Shown here: positions 61,622-64,000 of the stretch, in pieces
How the letters are laid out: each line of letters opens with the position of its first letter
Numbering within the stretch: the first letter of the stretch is position 1
Source: Chryseolinea lacunae
Lineage (GTDB): Bacteria; Bacteroidota; Bacteroidia; Cytophagales; Cyclobacteriaceae
Direction of reading: 5' to 3'
NCBI RefSeq assembly: GCF_016735595.1
Contig: NZ_JAERRB010000016.1
Span: 1 to 64,000, forward strand
DNA: 64,000 bases
Made by a program: the position numbers and the translations under genes
Notes under the pieces: generated by a model
The model's database searches: none
What the model saw: the letters and a program-made list of their open reading frames with translations, nothing else
What the model was told of the DNA's origin: nothing

Positions 61622-62046
61622 CGCATGGGATCTTTTGGATTTTTTGGGGGAGGAAGGTCGCCGTTGAAGGAGCTTGTGTAGCTGATGTTAGTGAGCGACG
61701 GGCTGTTTTGTTTGTGATATACCCTGCTGATGCGATCGCAGTCGTCCAGGTCTTCGAGCCGCTCCATGAAACTCACCATGTATTCGAAGAAACACTTCAT
61801 GTGGTGAATTTTAAGAACTCTTTCTTCTTTTTCGTAGATTCTGAGGAAGGGATTCAGATCGAGTTCAAATTCGAAGGCATGATTGTGTTTGTGATTGTCA
61901 TGATTTTCATGATCGTCATGTCCCTTTTGTTTTGCGTCGGCACTTTCTTTCTTAAGGGTTTCTTCACTTTTCTTCAGGGCGTTCACGTGTAAGGTAAACT
62001 CTATAAAGTCGGAAGCCCTTGAAACGTCCTGTTTGGTCATCTTCAT
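61618..62046 (-). CDS. Small His-rich protein in the ECF operon
   Basis: The 142-residue acidic protein has a His/Asp cluster around residues 40-58 ('GHDDHENHDNHKHNH') that could bind metal ions. The remainder is helical and charged, with no signal peptide. Family not recognised. It is the last gene of the ECF sigma operon and ends in a 4-bp overlap with the convergent CHAT gene. Confidence 0.55.
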   Translation of the reverse strand: MKMTKQDVSRASDFIEFTLHVNALKKSEETLKKESADAKQKGHDDHENHDNHKHNHAFEFELDLNPFLRIYEKEERVLKIHHMKCFFEYMVSFMERLEDLDDCDRISRVYHKQNSPSLTNISYTSSFNGDLPPPKNPKDPMR

Positions 62047-62076
62047 GGGTTTAAGGGGATTTGTTTTATGGGGTTG

Positions 62077-62805
62077 TTAGTTCAGTTTCTCCAATAGTTC
62101 TTTCGCCTTTGATGCATACGAATTTTCTGTCCCCTCAATTTTCTTCAATAGTGTTCGTGCATGTTGCACTTCGCCCCGCTTCAGATAGCAAAGACTGAGG
62201 TACCACTGTGCGGGCACGTCCAGTCCGTCGTATTCGTGATTTAAAGTAATGAAATTATTTTCGGCTTCTGTTATATGCCCGAGCATTAAATTTGTGTTGC
62301 CCAGCAGCATGAGCACTTCCGGTTCGGGATGCTGCACATAGAGTGCTTCCAATTGTTCTGCGGCTTTTGCATAGTCTCCCTGCTCATAGGCCTGAAAGGC
62401 TTCGGCCCGTGGGGTGGTGGCTTCGGTGCCGCGCACGGTTGGCTCAAACACATTGGGGTAGGGCTTGAAATAGCTTTGAAAAAGTTGCTGCGGATCGTCG
62501 GGGCGGTTCACCAGAAACGTGACGATGGCCAGCGTGCCGGCCAGTGCTGCCGCGAGATAATACCATTTGAATGAACGCGAAGCGGGTGTTTGCTGGTCGA
62601 TATTGCTTTCGAGTGTTTTCAGGAACGTCAGATTTTCGCGAAGCCCTTGATGGCGGATGGCGCGGATGAGCACCTTCTCCTGGTCGAACAATGTTTTGAA
62701 TTGCACGTCCATAGCCACACGCTGCATCACCTGTTCTTTCTCCACGGCGGTGAGTTCGTCGTCGAAGTATTTTTCCACCAGGAGGATATCGTTTTCAGTA
62801 GCCAT
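62077..62805 (-). CDS. Anti-sigma-like membrane protein with TPR domain
   Basis: The 242-residue protein has an N-terminal ~65-residue helical part resembling the anti-sigma domain ('LLVEKYFDDELTAVEKEQVMQRV'), without a zinc-finger HxxxCxxC. One transmembrane segment follows (about 85-100, 'YYLAAALAGTLAIVTFLV'), then a periplasmic TPR part ('AFQAYEQGDYAKAAEQLEALY', 'LMLLGNTNLMLGHITEAENNF'). It overlaps the ECF sigma gene by 11 bp. Likely holds the sigma factor at the membrane until the TPR domain senses a signal (inference). Confidence 0.8.
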   Translation of the reverse strand: MATENDILLVEKYFDDELTAVEKEQVMQRVAMDVQFKTLFDQEKVLIRAIRHQGLRENLTFLKTLESNIDQQTPASRSFKWYYLAAALAGTLAIVTFLVNRPDDPQQLFQSYFKPYPNVFEPTVRGTEATTPRAEAFQAYEQGDYAKAAEQLEALYVQHPEPEVLMLLGNTNLMLGHITEAENNFITLNHEYDGLDVPAQWYLSLCYLKRGEVQHARTLLKKIEGTENSYASKAKELLEKLN

Positions 62806-63373
62806 GGTTTACAACATTTTGAGGTTTTGTCATTTCGATTTCAAAGAGCTTGCGCAGGCGGGCCATACATTTGCACTTCTGATTTTTTGCCGTCTCGCCG
62901 TTTTTGTAGTGCATGGAGCTGGCGATCTCGGCGATGCTTTTCTTTTCGTAGTAGAACAACTCGATGAGTTGCTGGCAAGGTTGCCCCAGTTTGACGAGCG
63001 CTTTTTTTGCAAATTCAAAGAAGGAGTCGTCAGTGCCCTGACCGGATTCGTCGGCCACATACTCGTTCAGCCAGGTCTCCTGGTTGATGGGTGTGTAACG
63101 TTTTTCTTTTCGCATATTCTCAAGCGCTATATTTTTTCCAATGCCAAACAAATAGGTCTTCACGCTGCTCACAAGGTGTTCCAGTTTGCCTTGCCGGATG
63201 TTGTCGTAGAAAATGAGAATCGTGAGCTGGTAAATGTCCTTCCCATCGTCTGACGAGCAATGATACTCTTTGCTGATCCACTGCAGGAACTCCTTCCGGT
63301 GCTCCTCATAAATCACGCCCAGCTCGGCCTGACCACCAGACCGTATCTTTTCTATGATTTCATTTTGCAACAT
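62795..63373 (-). CDS. ECF-type RNA polymerase sigma factor
   Basis: The 192-residue sigma-70 family factor starts at the ATG at 63373. The longer frame from 63445 adds residues with no family similarity. Region 2 is around residues 20-95 ('YLFGIGKNIALENMRKEKRY'). Region 4 HTH is around 130-170 ('LIELFYYEKKSIAEIASSMHYKNGETAKNQKCKCMARLRKLF'), with an atypically Cys/Lys-rich end. First gene of the operon with the anti-sigma-like gene. Target genes are unknown; no recognisable copy of an ECF promoter could be confirmed by eye. Confidence 0.88.
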   Translation of the reverse strand: MLQNEIIEKIRSGGQAELGVIYEEHRKEFLQWISKEYHCSSDDGKDIYQLTILIFYDNIRQGKLEHLVSSVKTYLFGIGKNIALENMRKEKRYTPINQETWLNEYVADESGQGTDDSFFEFAKKALVKLGQPCQQLIELFYYEKKSIAEIASSMHYKNGETAKNQKCKCMARLRKLFEIEMTKPQNVVNHGY

Positions 63374-63965
63374 CGTGACGGCCTTTATGTAAAAGAAAGA
63401 AATTGGTAACCTTGGTAAGTGAATTTTTTTCCATACTTGATTCAAATGAGTTAAAAAAATCTCGTTCGCCTTTGCGGCACTACGGCCCGGGCATCACGGT
63501 AACAAGGGAAATCCATGACTACCTTCGAACCTAGTCAACTACGATACCATACGCTCCTGCAAGGTTGTATCAAAACTACGCGGTAATATAATCATAACCA
63601 CGCGGCCTGCGGAAGAATAGAATGGCCTACACCCCGGCTTTGTTCCGCGTATCATCCTGTCCCTACGTTGTGTGGCATCGTCACCTTCACGAACGGACAC
63701 AGATCAACAAGGGGATCATTTTGCCGGCCGGTCTCCGATTCCCGGTCCCTTGTCCGTTTCGCTAAAAAAATCCGGATAGCCTCTGGCCAGCCGAAACCAA
63801 ACGTAAAATACTGACCTGTACCCACATATAAAGATATAAAATGCTCTGTATACGGTTGGATATGAAGGCTCCCGGACAAATTTCAAAATTTTTTTTGGTT
63901 GGGAGGGTTACGTCGCACCCCTTTTTTCATGAAAGGGCAAAAGAACAACCTAACCATTAAATGTC
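63374..63965. other. Intergenic region upstream of the ECF operon
   Basis: About 590 bp without a convincing gene. A 75-residue frame on the - strand (63652-63879) does not look like protein. It contains a T-run near 63,885-63,900 and the presumed ECF promoter close to 63,430, but no consensus box is clear. Confidence 0.4.
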
Positions 63966-64000
63966 ATGAGCTCCTTCACATCAAAAGAAAAAGAAGTACT
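63966..64000 (+). CDS. Possible start of a gene running off the window
   Basis: An ATG at 63966 opens a frame beginning 'MSSFTSKEKEV' that runs to the window edge. Too short to identify. An earlier ATG at 63961 in another frame meets a stop after two codons. Confidence 0.3.
   Translation, partial: MSSFTSKEKEV

Noticed and set aside
63652-63879. 75-codon - strand frame near the right edge
   Set aside because: No family resemblance, no spacing to neighbours, atypical composition.

Overview
The window looks like a chromosome segment from a Bacteroidota bacterium of the Cytophagales type. The reasons are the gene content (type IX secretion C-terminal domains, a DUF6443-type Rhs protein, TamB/DUF490, a fused Nnr protein, class II AsnRS, a GreA/GreB-like short factor), the near absence of Shine-Dalgarno sequences, and several candidate TAnnTTTG -7 promoter boxes. 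Genus-level assignment is not possible from sequence alone. No tRNA, CRISPR array or intact insertion sequence was seen; the only RNA gene found is rnpB.

Region 1-4.5 kb is AT-rich accessory DNA with a defence-island look. A membrane protein with a YEATS-like domain sits 5 bp ahead of a TIR-domain protein (+ strand). They face a two-gene unit on the - strand, an SMC/RecF-like ATPase fused to a Toprim/DUF4435-like domain followed by a membrane-anchored coiled-coil protein. Region 4.5-6.4 kb holds two small conserved genes, an 11-bp-phased array of TAAACGAA motifs, and the first copy of a structured repeat.

Region 6.5-18.3 kb is a polymorphic Rhs locus: two giant secreted YD-repeat proteins, the second with a divergent AT-rich tip carrying an HTHP...SNTD metalloprotease-like motif, followed by four AT-rich small exported or membrane proteins that could include immunity factors. 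The locus is bracketed by two ~160-bp inverted copies (about 92% identical by eye) of an element whose 18-bp hairpin shows compensatory base changes.

Region 18.7-28.2 kb is core metabolism: arginine decarboxylase, an arginase/agmatinase-family ureohydrolase and a deoxyhypusine-synthase homologue (a polyamine group), arginyl-tRNA synthetase with an unusual insertion, two tandem glutathione peroxidases, a Gre-like factor and MenA. MenA and the following NuoABCD (31.2-33.9 kb) fit menaquinone-based respiration; the remaining nuo genes are not here. A large RCC1-repeat T9SS cargo protein is divergent from nuoA.

Region 34-47 kb has Nnr, a tiny T9SS-tail protein, threonine aldolase, AsnRS, sigma-54 (RpoN), a PaaG-like isomerase, an NtrC-type regulator that lacks a DNA-binding domain, RNase P RNA and a rhomboid protease. 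Region 46-58.5 kb holds a DUF2279 protein and TamB, then TsaD, a hotdog thioesterase, SmpB, an NlpC/P60 peptidase, an HNH nuclease, and three genes fitting the tail of non-phosphorylative L-fucose catabolism (SDR, FAH-family hydrolase, FucP). The right end (58.6-64 kb) pairs a TPR-CHAT protease with a convergent ECF sigma / membrane TPR anti-sigma-like / His-rich protein operon.
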